Below are positions 36,501-44,045 of a stretch of DNA of 64,000 nucleotides, piece after piece. Source of the stretch: Planctomycetaceae bacterium (GTDB taxonomy: Bacteria; Planctomycetota; Planctomycetia; Planctomycetales; Planctomycetaceae); the NCBI GenBank assembly GCA_021732995.1, contig JAKFWA010000087.1, forward strand, positions 1-64,000, written 5' to 3'. Position numbers and translations under genes: made by a program. Position 1 is the stretch's first letter. Every line of letters starts with the position of its first letter. The notes beneath the pieces are model-generated. The model did not search any database. It was given only the letters and a program-made list of their open reading frames with translations, and was not told the DNA's origin.

Positions 36501-37734
36501 TGTCCAGATCAACGCCGGTACCCGTGCGTCCCTCTCCGTTACCGGCAGCGGCAACGAACAGAACTCCAGCGGCGCCGTTGGCAGCAATCGAATCACGCAG
36601 GGTCTGACTGAACGAATCCAGCGAGCCCCAACTATTGTTGCTGACGCGGATGTTGACGTTGTCCTGAGTGCGCGTCTTGAGTGCCGTTGTGTAGTTGATG
36701 GCTTCAATCGCATCAGACGTCGAGCCTGTCAGTCCCTGCCCCGCGACGGCGTCCAGAAACCGCAGCGGCATGATGGACGCGTTCCAGTTCAGGCCCGCAA
36801 CACCGAACGTGTTGTTGCCGACTGCTCCAATGACACCGGCGACGTGAGTACCGTGGCCGTGGGTATCAAACGGATCATTGTCGTTGTTGCGAAAGTCCCA
36901 GCCGATCAGATCATCAGTGCGACCGTTGCCGTCTTCGTCCAGGCTGTTCTCCCAACGACTGTCCTGCAGCAGGTCACCCGCGTCGATGTAGGACGTGCTA
37001 TTGATGTCCGTCACGAAGCTGGCGTTCGCCGGAGCGTTCAAGTCACGAAAGGTAATGCGACCGTCCGTATCAGCGTCAACGAGACTGGAGCGTAGCGCTG
37101 CTGGCAGTTCACCCGGATTGAGCCAGATGTTGAGATACAGGTCGGGGTGCGTGTAGTCGATGCCGGAGTCGATCACGGCCACGACGACCGACGAACTGCC
37201 CGTGGTGATGTTCCACGCCTCGTCAGCATCAATATCGGCGTCGTTCGTCGTCCCATTGGTACCCAGATTCCGCAACCCGGTCTGATCGCCGAATGAAGTG
37301 TCGTTGGGCACGAGTTGCCCGCTGACGTCTGTATCAACATCGAAGAACGCGACGCGCGAGTTCGCTCGCAGCGCACTCTTCGCTTGATAGCTACTGATTT
37401 CCGCAGTGGTGATCAGGAACTGTCCGGGCAGCCCCAGCGATTCGCGCACGGTGAAGGTCACTTCACCAGACGCGAAATACTGTTGAGCTAGCGCGATCGA
37501 CGGTGCCTGCGACGCTACTGCGGGCGTTAGTTGCACGATGAATCGTTGAGCCTCTGACGCCCCGGGATTGGCCCCGCTCAGCACAACTCGCGGTTCGAGG
37601 AACTCGATTCGCCGACTGATCTTCGAACGTCGCCGGGGCCAACTTGCTGACATTCGATCGACCAACCCGCCCATCCAATCAGTCATGCGCATAGAACAAT
37701 CCTGGTTCAACTCGTCAGCTTTCGCTCGCATCAA
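27547..37734 (-). CDS. Giant multidomain subtilisin-like surface protein (LEPR motif, S8, beta-helix, SdrD-like, FG-GAP, Calx-beta, RTX)
   Basis: A 3395-residue surface protein. Residues 45-54 read FLEPRVVLSG, the LEPR-type motif found near the start of planctomycete surface proteins. A propeptide-like part precedes a full S8 protease: Asp189 (VIDSGID), His294 (HGTHVAG), oxyanion Asn399 and Ser475 (GTSMATPH). Then about 666-980 a right-handed beta-helix (LRSAIQTAN), an SdrD-like module near 985-1060, FG-GAP/VCBS repeats about 1110-1580, two more SdrD-like modules about 1600-1800, a second FG-GAP block about 1810-2180, five Calx-beta repeats about 2200-2800, and RTX nonapeptide repeats (GGxGxDxxx) about 2870-3370. 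Calcium binding and adhesion or polymer processing are likely. No type I exporter genes are near. Low stop density makes long false ORFs on the other strand. Confidence 0.95.
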   Translation of the reverse strand: MMRAKADELNQDCSMRMTDWMGGLVDRMSASWPRRRSKISRRIEFLEPRVVLSGANPGASEAQRFIVQLTPAVASQAPSIALAQQYFASGEVTFTVRESLGLPGQFLITTAEISSYQAKSALRANSRVAFFDVDTDVSGQLVPNDTSFGDQTGLRNLGTNGTTNDADIDADEAWNITTGSSSVVVAVIDSGIDYTHPDLYLNIWLNPGELPAALRSSLVDADTDGRITFRDLNAPANASFVTDINSTSYIDAGDLLQDSRWENSLDEDGNGRTDDLIGWDFRNNDNDPFDTHGHGTHVAGVIGAVGNNTFGVAGLNWNASIMPLRFLDAVAGQGLTGSTSDAIEAINYTTALKTRTQDNVNIRVSNNSWGSLDSFSQTLRDSIAANGAAGVLFVAAAGNGEGRTGTGVDLDTSGLGFFPATFDLDHIVAVAATNANDTLATFSQFGAKSIDLAAPGVAVLSTEPGGGYAFRSGTSMATPHVSGVAAMVLAKIPDASVQELRQALLQSVDTKSSLSGKVATGGRLNARAALQVDTFAPKASVVSSPNVTIGGASTYEFQVRYRDNSDIDFNSIDDTDVRVVPLNAQDSPLSVTISNLVLDSEPGTPGNQPIVTYRIVPPGGIWNLDDNGDYRIELLANAVGDTRAGTPNRTPAQTLGTFEVSIAYEGQILVTTFADGADSNPADSTSQTSGGQSTLRSAIQTANTVAGLNTIVLERGTYTLNVAGANEHAAATGDLDITSEIVILGNGATIEIVGGIDRVLDVLAGGSLILRDVTIRGGNTSSLGGGLRNAGSTSIFSSTFTANTASEGGAIASGAGTISLTNVTVSTNSAANGAGIDVSGGTMSLLNTTITANVASADTGGLRRTGTPTVGVTNTILAGNSAQTNPDISGTFNLAGLRNNLVGDPGNSGLTDGTSGNVVSAMGAKLGPLQLNSGLTMTHELQAGSLAIDAGTNGMAPALDQRGVARPVDGNNDRTAVADIGAVERYFGEISGTVFNDANANGVQDGDERGIGGFEVILDLNSNGVGDLGEPVVTTPSDNVATAGIDEGGEYTFTGLAPGKYQVIQRAPTGWQQLGPVTNVNESVIDLANLRSGGGGNGSKGFVINGNEASLRFGVVMGSAGDFNGDGYDDIVVSGFNTFLPDYLVYGTPSGLPAEFSVADLANGTYAATRFTRPGKQSRLIQTVGDLNNDGKDDLLFAIGDTFSAGDVSGRAYVMYGRNDLVGAQFDITTVVSASAGFILQGLVTPDSLGVGDFNHDTFSDIALGYGYADAGGRPDAGQALILHGEAGGFTGTIDLLSPGSHTVTRIDGRFSGDRLGLTLAANGDINGDHIDDLVAAAPNAFRLNRDGNSEIYILFGSATLGTTIDLNTLDVTTHVRMTPQANGMLGIGVAVVDLNVDGNSEVLLGQMINGTQGPYLLPGRATGFMSSTVQIDLSTAGVQSSGSIFFKIDQVGSPGRTITSAGDVNGDGFDDVLIGNPRGNLEGVLRPGLGYLVFGGPLSSLPLNLGRLGTSEVDVTRGLLIKGIGAEDAATDRISSAGDFNGDGFADLVIGSLYADPNGFASGQVYVVYGRPNPTLSPRSGFYVVDLPAAGNVSSANFANRPQPATLRGTVYRDLNSNAARDAGEAGISGFQIYLDTNNDGSFTSGEPTTTTNSNGDYVFTNITPLTTYRVREVVPLGFTQTFPTQANGSQHIVTPTPGEEITLLDFGSIDLVGGVGLGTGGLSGRIFNDTNGNGRLDSGETGLAGVTVFVDLNDNGVRDTSPVMEPQFVTTADNGGTPEDEAGAYSFTGLPARDYPVRIVTPGGMALTSPRVGQFTSSSSAGGQGPVAAASINYNGDAFPDMVIVTAFRADVLVRVNNGDGTFGAPFSVVGTSALARLADPRSLAVGDLNGDGRPDLVIGNNSLNRPAVLLNDGAGSFVPASLPALGLADTSSVAIGKFNQEDNFPDIAVASEFGNRVYVLINNGSGGFTLRDTLTPGNAPVSVLGVDLDKDGDSDLVVANRDDNTLRTFLLQNNNTFLTSVPSLYTKTTGNGPYRIARGDLNGDTYDDVVVANVFDQRVSVFLSLQTGALADAINLQVGGRPSSVAVADVNNDGLLDLAVTTLSQQGFTTLLNLGGGRFQAPTAAGVASFADSLSPTILSFDIEADGDGDLLVLQPERDGGRLIVQQNAPIASNYRASVVADQTMTDLNFGLINGSLSTGQLAISANNAQRAEGNSGTTTFTFTVTRTGNLSGSASADFAVTGSTANAANEADFGGSFPTGSVSFAPNEATRTITVLVTGDAVQEADETFVVTLSNPSGGSSLQTATASSVITNDDASFAISVSNAQRAEGNSSTTGFTFIVSRAGAIDTSMTVNFAVTGTGTFAAVAADFGGAFPSGVVSFAPNETTKVVTVNVTGESVLESDETFLVTLSNSSGSSSISTPTAVGTIQNDDASLSIAATSATLSEGHAGQKAFTFTVTRTGLLTSAVSAAFAVSGNGANPADGADFGGTFPSGSVTFASNESSKVISIDVSGDTELEGDEGFIVTLSGPSTGVSLGTATATGTILNDDASASVTATNASRAEGQSSTTAFTFTVTRAGNSTGTASVNYAITGQGSNPADITDFGGAFPNGTVNFAANETSKVVTINVDGDATIENDETFLLTLSNPSLGLTIGTATATGTIISDDSQLAIAATNATRIERNSGTTQFTFTVTRTGTTTGTASANFAVTGQGTSPADATDFGGSFPNGSVSFAIGETSKTITINVVGDVSVEPDEGFQVTLSGASGAVLQTASATGTILNDEFPVTVRVNEAGQLSISDAGGTANDITVTRNAKNEYVVSSPVSELSTDGVTPTNTVVIPVSSVTAGLLAELGTGNDRLNLTGLALSATVLGGDGNDTVFGGSLADSLNGEAGDDSLNGGSSDDQITGGLGNDILDGGAGTGDVLVETSSGTLTMTNTQFITVVSAVTATDTLSNFERANIVGSTSANRIDLSGFAASTGTTINGAGANDTIIGSPGPDMIFALTGADSISGLGGADMISSGSGNDTISGGDGADNLNGQVGNDSILGDDGNDVLVGGAGLDTLQGGLGNDFLSGQADAGLLSGGDGNDTLQGNTANDTLNGDAGDDRLFALQGDDVVNGGDGADSLLGGTGADSLSGGAGADTLQGDLGNDTLDGGADFDRINEVLDTNLTIVGITLSTTTMGTDSVTAVERIQVSGGASNNLFDARLATVPVFLSGGDGNDTLLGGSKADGIVGGEGEDVLFGGAGTDIIDGGNGTDFWMEKADVDFTVNGTTVTSSATGTETPTSIERIVLIGGIGANRLDASLATVSVVLIGGRGNDTLLGGSAADTLSGGNRNDSTVAGGDGADSLDGGTGADTLESDPADIINLGAGDTTVADVFALLPSWIDAL

Positions 37735-37963
37735 ACAACGCTGGCCCGACGTGCCCTAAAGGTGGCGGCGAACCCCTCGCCTTCGCAAGGACAGTCCCTG
37801 GCAATCCCGATACAATCTTCAGGAATCAATTTGGCCGCTGAAGCCTGTTGACGGACGATCACTCAGTCGGCGACTTAACGAGTTGCGGGTGAGCAACTTA
37901 CGGTTTTGGCGGCGGTTCGGGACAAGCCCTGTACGGTGCCTCGCCCTGTACGGCCCCCGCGAG

Positions 37964-38929
37964 CTAGTCCGCCGGGTGCAGGTCAGCTCTGAGAATGCTC
38001 GCCAGGCGATGAGCCGCAAACGCTGCTCGGACGCGAGCGACCTTGCCCGCATTGGTAAGATAGGCTTCTGGCAGATCGACCATCTCCACGCCTCGTGTCA
38101 AGCCGCGAGCTTTCGCATCAACGGCGGCCAGAATCTCAGGGGAGTACACGTGGCGAACGCTGTCGTCAGCACTCTCCTTGAGCCAGACCAGCGGATCCAG
38201 TCCCTTTAGTCGACTGGCCGCAGCAGCGGCTTCATTCCATGAAGCTTCATCGGCGATGATCAGTCGGGCTCGACGCTGAATGTCCCCGGCGTCGAACTGG
38301 TCTCCCATCAGCCCATCCCACAGCGCATGCAGGTTGCGTCCCTGCTTGACGGGGATCAGGTTTGCACCGCGGTCGCCTTCCGGAAACGCACGCTCCGCGT
38401 ACAGACTTCCGGCGTGGCAAGGCTGATGAGCATCCCCCACCAGATGCGCCAACCAGCAGACTGCCAGCGCTCGATCAGCATCAGATCGTTTTCGGTCTCG
38501 CAGCACTCGCCGACACAACTCCACCGCCTGAGCGATGTGTAATTCCTTGGTCTCCAGAGTGGATGCTTCCGGCAGAGGACCCGGCGTTTGCGGAACGCCT
38601 TCAACCTGGCCGATAACCAATGCGGCGCCCAACTGAAAGTGCCAGTTGGGGCGATTGAAGTCCGGTTGCGAGCGTGCGATGTCCGGCCAATAACCGGCTC
38701 GGCCCATCACCCAGCGGGGTTGGTCCTCTGCCTGGGCCACATTCTCTGGCAGTGCGAAGTCCTGGCTGAAGCGTGGATGAGACGCCAGCAGTGTTTGCAG
38801 TTGCCGCTGGTCGTTTCGGGAAAGCAGATCGTACGCCAGCATCGCGATGATGTTGTGCCCACACTCCGACCATGCCCAACAAGGTTGAGCGACAACGAGC
38901 ACCATCAGCATCGTGATCAGAACACGCAT
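37964..38929 (-). CDS. S1/P1-type zinc-dependent nuclease
   Basis: Exported single-strand nuclease, 321 residues. The signal peptide MRVLITML..AWS is predicted to be cut after Ala19, making Trp20 the mature N-terminus, as required for the trinuclear zinc site. Other ligands are visible: H25 in ECGH, WPD, NWHF, HLVGDAHQPCH and NLHALWD. This fits the S1/P1 nuclease family (phospholipase C/P1 fold) degrading RNA and ssDNA outside the cytoplasm. Start ATG 38929 has GAGGAG upstream and gives the correct signal; a longer frame of 78 extra codons does not. It is divergent from the Nif3-like gene. Confidence 0.9.
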   Translation of the reverse strand: MRVLITMLMVLVVAQPCWAWSECGHNIIAMLAYDLLSRNDQRQLQTLLASHPRFSQDFALPENVAQAEDQPRWVMGRAGYWPDIARSQPDFNRPNWHFQLGAALVIGQVEGVPQTPGPLPEASTLETKELHIAQAVELCRRVLRDRKRSDADRALAVCWLAHLVGDAHQPCHAGSLYAERAFPEGDRGANLIPVKQGRNLHALWDGLMGDQFDAGDIQRRARLIIADEASWNEAAAAASRLKGLDPLVWLKESADDSVRHVYSPEILAAVDAKARGLTRGVEMVDLPEAYLTNAGKVARVRAAFAAHRLASILRADLHPAD

Positions 38930-39213
38930 GACACACTCCTCAAACAGCGACGACATCGGATCGCGCCGGTATCTCAACGTCGCAACACATCCGCGAACAG
39001 TCGTCCGACATGTGATGTTGTAAGATCTCATTGCTTCTTCGTGAGAGTTTAACAGGATGAGTTGCTGGTGCTCGGCTGGCGGGAATTTGATCGGCAGCGA
39101 TGGCTCACAACCAGACACAGGGATGCGGTAGAGTTCGGCCCTGCTGCTCGGTCCATTTGATCGCAAGTGACGAGTTCAGAGCATTCCCGAGGCCTGCGCT
39201 GGAGACTGTGCTG

Positions 39214-40023
39214 ATGTTGATTCGCGAAGTGCTGAATTATCTCCGTGAGTTCGCACCGCTGGAACTGGCGGAAGATTGGGACAATGTCGGTCTGCTGATC
39301 GGTTCTGAAGCACAGCCGGTCGAGAACTTGCTCACATGTCTGACGCTGACCCCGAACGTCGCCGCTGAAGCCATCGAGAAACGAGCTCAGCTCATTGTCA
39401 CGCACCATCCAGTGTTGTTCCGCGCGGTCCAAAGGATCACCGATCAGACCTCGGAAGGCCGCATGTTGCTGGACCTCATCCGCGCGGGTATCGCCGTGTA
39501 CTCGCCGCATACGAGCTACGACAGTGCCCATCACGGTATCAATCGACAGCTTGCCCAGTCCCTTGGGTTGCGAAACGTACAACCGCTGCGGCCCAAGGCG
39601 TCCGCGCTCGCAGACGGTGCTCCGCCCACGGCCGCTATGGGGGCCGGTCGATTTGGGGACCTCGCGCGGGCAACGTCGCTCGGTGACCTTCTGGAACTCG
39701 TCAAAGGCATGCTCGGCGTCTTAGCTACACAGTACGTGGGGGATATCGACCGCGAGGTCTGCCGGGTGGGTGTGGCTTGCGGCGCGGCGGCCGAGTTCAT
39801 GCGCGATGCCGCCCGCGAAGGATGCGACGTGTTGCTTACTGGCGAAGCGCGTTTCCATGCGTGTCTGGAGGCTCAAACGCTCGGCATCGCCTTAGTAATT
39901 CCCGGTCACTACGCGACGGAACGTCCGGCAATGGTGCGGCTGGCAGCGTTGCTGAAGACGCAGTTCAGTGATCTGAATGCCTGGGCCAGCACCGTGGAAA
40001 CTGACCCGGTCCGCTGGGCGTGA
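39214..40023 (+). CDS. Nif3-like dinuclear metal centre protein (GTP cyclohydrolase I type 2 family)
   Basis: A 269-residue member of the NIF3/YbgI family, hexameric proteins with a two-metal site in the middle of each half; the biochemical role remains unsettled. Conserved parts: LAEDWDNVGLLIG, IVTHHPVLF (metal His pair), a YSPHTSYDSAHHGIN segment, a TGEARFH element in place of the TGDxxxH motif, and PGHYATERP. Start ATG 39214 has GGAG nine bases upstream; a longer frame from 39100 is not needed. It stands alone. Confidence 0.9.
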   Translation: MLIREVLNYLREFAPLELAEDWDNVGLLIGSEAQPVENLLTCLTLTPNVAAEAIEKRAQLIVTHHPVLFRAVQRITDQTSEGRMLLDLIRAGIAVYSPHTSYDSAHHGINRQLAQSLGLRNVQPLRPKASALADGAPPTAAMGAGRFGDLARATSLGDLLELVKGMLGVLATQYVGDIDREVCRVGVACGAAAEFMRDAAREGCDVLLTGEARFHACLEAQTLGIALVIPGHYATERPAMVRLAALLKTQFSDLNAWASTVETDPVRWA

Positions 40024-40216
40024 TGGCGTTTTCGCCCCCAGCAAAACGACTCAATTTCGATTCGGCACAGTAAATTTCTAGACGAAGTCCAACCGCTGCA
40101 AGGTCCTTGAATGGCCAACCCAAGCATCGCGAAGATCAGGCTGCGGACAGCGAGAGCAAGCTTCTGTCCCGCACGACGACTCTGGCACCACACTACCACG
40201 ATCGAGTGAGTCCCTT

Positions 40217-41812
40217 ATGAGAACGGCTGCGCTCTTCACCTGTCTGGCACTCGCCGCAACTTCCGGAGCGGTCGTACTCGCTCAGGAAGCCAAACCTGTT
40301 CCGAAGCCAGCCAAGCCCATGATTACTGTTTCGAAAGAGACGACATGGGCGACGGAACCGCTCGATGCGGAAGGTCGAGTCGACTACGCGGCATTTCTGA
40401 ACCGGCATTTCAGCCGCGGCGTAACGCCGGAAACCAATGCGGTCGTCGAACTGTATCACGTCTGGGGACCGTCCCCCGGGGGTGTTCGGCAGCCTGAGGA
40501 GTTTTTCACACTGCTGGGGATGCAGGCACCGCCCGAGGAAGCTGTCTATCTGGTCGAGTACGATCGCTGGCTGGCCCAGCATCCGGAAGTGGAATTTCCG
40601 GCAGGCCAGGGGGACAAACTGATTCGAGAGGCGCAGGAGTTATGCGGTCGCAGGCCGTGGAAGACGGCCGAGTTTCCTCAGGTCGCCGCTTGGCTGAAGG
40701 CGATGGACGCGCCCTTGAACCGCGCGGTGCTCGCGACCGAACGACCGCATTACTACTCGCCGCTGATCGTTCGTAGGCCCGTGGGTAAGCCCGAGGGGTT
40801 GATCAGCGTTCTGCTGCCGGGAGTTCAAACGTCCCGAGGTGCGGCCAGAGCCTTGTGCGCCCGTGCGATGCTCAAGTTGGGTGAGGGTCAGACACTCGAC
40901 GCCTGGAAGGATCTGGTAGCCTGCCATCGACTCGGTCGCCTGATCGGACGCGGACCAACCTTGATTGAATCACTCGTTGGCGTCGCCATTGAAGCGATGA
41001 CCATTGAGGCGGAACTGCGGCTGCTGGGAGAATCGAAGCAGGCTCCGAAAATGGTCGCAGGCTTCCGCCGCATGTTGCAGACACTGCCCGCTCGCAGTCC
41101 GATGAGCGAAAAGATCAACTACGCCGAACGGTGCATGTTCCATGATTCGATGACGCTGGTCGCCACCGGCAATCTGCCGCTGAGCGCTCTGGTCGGAAAC
41201 GGCGATGATTCTACGATTTCGAAAGTGCTAACCGGAACGGCGATGCAGTTTGTCGATTGGAATGCCGTCCTGAAGAAAGGCAACCAGCAGTACGACAAGC
41301 TCAACGAGGCATTCCTGATGCCCCCGGGTCCCGCACGGATAGCAGCGATTGCTGAACGCGATCAGGAGCTGCGCGAACTCAATGAGAAGCGCCGCAATCC
41401 AGCCAACACCGCGCTTGGCTTGCTTGGCGGTAAACAGTTCCTGACAGAGTTCACGTCGGACGTGGCGATCGGGCTACTCTTTCCCGGAATCACAAGTGTG
41501 ATCAAGGCCGAGGACCGCATCGAACAGCGCTGGCGCGCTTTAGATATTGCCTTGGCATTGGCGGCATATCATCAGGATCAGGGGGCCTACCCGGAGTCAC
41601 TCAATCAACTTGTACCCAAATACTTGCCTGCGGTTCCGGCGGATGTTTTTCAGGACAAGCCCCCGTTCTATGAACGCACTGCCGATGGTTACCGGTGCTA
41701 TAGCGTGGGTCCCAATCAAAAGGACGACCAGGGCCGCATCGCCGAAGATACCCCGCCTGGAGACGACATCATCATTCGTATGCCCCTGCTACCCGTGGTC
41801 CTCAGGCAGTAG
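40217..41812 (+). CDS. Exported protein of unknown function
   Basis: Not recognised. A 531-residue protein with a clean signal peptide (about residues 1-23, cut after VLAQ). The mature part is mainly helical. It has a Pro-rich linker, a middle with Trp/Arg-rich amphipathic helices, and a C-terminal 80 residues (ALAAYHQDQGAYPESLNQLVPKYLP.., then YRCYSVGPNQKDD) that recall the C-terminal part of pseudopilin-like proteins, where a secretin or pseudopilin fold ends with a conserved G-x-Y-P-x-SL pattern. The resemblance is weak. GAGTGAG precedes the ATG. Lone gene, probably planctomycete-specific. Confidence 0.8.
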   Translation: MRTAALFTCLALAATSGAVVLAQEAKPVPKPAKPMITVSKETTWATEPLDAEGRVDYAAFLNRHFSRGVTPETNAVVELYHVWGPSPGGVRQPEEFFTLLGMQAPPEEAVYLVEYDRWLAQHPEVEFPAGQGDKLIREAQELCGRRPWKTAEFPQVAAWLKAMDAPLNRAVLATERPHYYSPLIVRRPVGKPEGLISVLLPGVQTSRGAARALCARAMLKLGEGQTLDAWKDLVACHRLGRLIGRGPTLIESLVGVAIEAMTIEAELRLLGESKQAPKMVAGFRRMLQTLPARSPMSEKINYAERCMFHDSMTLVATGNLPLSALVGNGDDSTISKVLTGTAMQFVDWNAVLKKGNQQYDKLNEAFLMPPGPARIAAIAERDQELRELNEKRRNPANTALGLLGGKQFLTEFTSDVAIGLLFPGITSVIKAEDRIEQRWRALDIALALAAYHQDQGAYPESLNQLVPKYLPAVPADVFQDKPPFYERTADGYRCYSVGPNQKDDQGRIAEDTPPGDDIIIRMPLLPVVLRQ

Positions 41813-41971
41813 GGTCATTTCCAAACGGTTGCTCGCGTCGCGCTTGAGAGTGTTTGATGTGCGTGGCACGCCGTTGCCGCGAATGAATCCGGACGCAGTC
41901 AGAATTGCATCGTTGAACCGATACCGCGAACCTCAAGGCATAAGTTCATCGTGCCTGAGGAGTCGCGCCGT

Positions 41972-43090
41972 ATGTCGATCGCCATTATCAACTATCTGAC
42001 CGAGATCCAGTTTGGCTGCGGGGCGATCCGGGAACTGCCGCAGATGCTGGCAAAACACGGCATCGGTCGGCCTTTGCTGGTAACGGATGCGGGGCTCGTC
42101 CGAAGCGGCTTGATCGAACGCATCGGACTGCCGCGTGCCGCGTTATTCGCGGACGTTCCTTCTAATCCGACCTTGGAGAGCGTTCGTGCGGGAGCCGGTG
42201 TCTTCCATGCCTCTGACTGCGATGGCATTGTGGCGGTTGGTGGCGGTTCGCCGATCGATTGCGCGAAGGCTATCAGCGTGCTCGCGACTCATCCGGAGCC
42301 CTTAGAGCAGTATGCGGTCATTCGAGGCGGCTTGCCGAAGATCACCAGCGCCAAACCGAAAGTGATCGCCGTTCCCACTACGGCGGGGACAGGGAGCGAA
42401 GTCGGTCGAGCGGCGTTGATCAGCTTCTCGGACTGCTGCAAGCTGGCTCTCATCAGCCCGCATCTGATTCCGACCGCGGCGATCTGTGATCCCGAACTGA
42501 CGCTCGCGCTTCCGCCAAAGCTAACTGCGGCGACTGGCATGGACGCGATTTCGCACTGCGTTGAAACCTACTGCAGCCCCAAGTTCAACCCGATCGCCGA
42601 TGCCATCGCGCTGGATGGATTAGGACGAGCCGTTCGCGCCATTCGCCGCGCCGTCGATCACGGTCAAGACGTCGCCGCACGGCAGGAGATGCTGATGGGA
42701 TCGCTGCAAGGCGGTCTGACATTCCAGAAGGGGCTCGGGATGGTGCATAGCCTCAGCCATCCGCTCGGAGCCGTTCCCAATAAGCCCCTGCATCATGGGA
42801 CGCTCAACGCGGTGCTGCTGCCACATGTCCTGAACTTCAACGCGTCCGTGTGCGCGGAGAAGTTTGTGGCGATGGCTCGAGTGCTTGAGACGACGCCCGA
42901 CAAGTTGCCTCAGCTCTTCGAGACGCTGGTTCGCGACATAGGTCTGCCGCTGAGCCTTTCCGCAATGGGTGTAGTCGCCAGCGACCTCACGGACATTCCC
43001 GCCGCCGCCGTTCAAGATCATTCGACGCCGACGAATCCGCGCGCATTCACGGCAGCCGACTGCCAGACGGTCTTGCAAGTGGCTCTCTAG
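41972..43090 (+). CDS. Iron-containing alcohol dehydrogenase family protein
   Basis: Group III (iron-dependent) dehydrogenase, 372 residues. NAD-binding GGGSPIDCAKA and PTTAGTGSE are present. The metal site has the Asp of the PELT region, and His residues in GMDAISHCVE, GMVHSLSHPLGA and LHHGTLNA. Any short-chain alcohol, lactaldehyde or semialdehyde could be the substrate. Start is set at ATG 41972 because GAGGAG lies nine bases upstream; a GTG at 41951 would place that site inside the coding sequence. Probably cytoplasmic; no co-transcribed pathway genes. Confidence 0.9.
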   Translation: MSIAIINYLTEIQFGCGAIRELPQMLAKHGIGRPLLVTDAGLVRSGLIERIGLPRAALFADVPSNPTLESVRAGAGVFHASDCDGIVAVGGGSPIDCAKAISVLATHPEPLEQYAVIRGGLPKITSAKPKVIAVPTTAGTGSEVGRAALISFSDCCKLALISPHLIPTAAICDPELTLALPPKLTAATGMDAISHCVETYCSPKFNPIADAIALDGLGRAVRAIRRAVDHGQDVAARQEMLMGSLQGGLTFQKGLGMVHSLSHPLGAVPNKPLHHGTLNAVLLPHVLNFNASVCAEKFVAMARVLETTPDKLPQLFETLVRDIGLPLSLSAMGVVASDLTDIPAAAVQDHSTPTNPRAFTAADCQTVLQVAL

Positions 43091-43216
43091 TCCGAGCGAG
43101 TCAACCGGTGAAACATCGACGGTCCTGTTGTTGAACGCCGTCTCGCGGGTATCGCACCGCAGGATTGCTAACATCCCGCACCGATTGAATCAGCTCCGAC
43201 CTCCCATTCGTTCAAC

Positions 43217-44011
43217 ATGCGCAATCTTCGACTGACAATTTCTTACGACGGCACTCGGTATGTCGGCTGGCAGGTGCAGCCCAATGGCCTTTCCGTGCAG
43301 GAAGTGATTACTAAAGCCATCAAGAAGCTGACGGGCGAGGACGTCAACATCCTGTCCGCCGGCCGAACTGACTCGGGAGTTCATGCACTCGGCCAAGTCG
43401 CCAGTTTTCGTACTGCGGCGACCATCCCGGTCGAAGGTTTTCGCAAGGCGATCCAGAACTTCATGCCCGAGGACATTCTGATTCGCGATGTCGTCGAAGT
43501 GCCGCATGATTTCCACGCGACGTTCTCCGCGAAGAAGAAGCGCTATCGTTATGTGATCCTCAACAGCCGCTTTCACAATCCGTTCTCGCGGAAGTACGTC
43601 TGGCACTATCACGCGAAGCTGGATTCCGCCGCCATGCATGACGCCGCTCAAGTTCTCATCGGCACGCATGATTTCCGCAGCTTCGAAACCAACTGGCCGA
43701 ACAAAGCCACCAGCGTGCGCAACGTGATGGAACTGACAGTGAAGCGGCAACGCTACTGCCCACTGTGGTTCGGTTCTGACGACATCCAGCCCAGTCCAGA
43801 AAATGCAGGCGACTTCATCTGGCTGGAGATCGTCGCCAACGGGTTCCTCTACAACATGGTGCGCACGATTGTCGGAACGCTCGTGCCTGTCGGTCGAGGT
43901 CGCTGGACTCGCGACGATGTCAGTCGCATTCTGCACGCCATGTCTCGTGGCGAAGCCGGAGACACGGCACCGGCGCAGGGACTCTATTTGGTTGAGTCGA
44001 TCTACGAGTGA
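43217..44011 (+). CDS. truA: tRNA pseudouridine(38-40) synthase
   Basis: Isomerises uridine to pseudouridine at positions 38-40 in the anticodon arm. The TruA signature is intact: LTISYDGTRYVGWQ near the start and AGRTDSGVHA with the catalytic Asp at about residue 52. The second half has FRSFETNWPN, NGFLYNMVRTIVGTL and a final QGLYLVESIYE. 264 residues, normal. No Shine-Dalgarno is obvious. It converges with ddl, 34 bases between stops. Confidence 0.95.
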   Translation: MRNLRLTISYDGTRYVGWQVQPNGLSVQEVITKAIKKLTGEDVNILSAGRTDSGVHALGQVASFRTAATIPVEGFRKAIQNFMPEDILIRDVVEVPHDFHATFSAKKKRYRYVILNSRFHNPFSRKYVWHYHAKLDSAAMHDAAQVLIGTHDFRSFETNWPNKATSVRNVMELTVKRQRYCPLWFGSDDIQPSPENAGDFIWLEIVANGFLYNMVRTIVGTLVPVGRGRWTRDDVSRILHAMSRGEAGDTAPAQGLYLVESIYE

Positions 44012-44045
44012 GACACTCGCGGTGTCACAGCCTCAGGAAAGCAGC

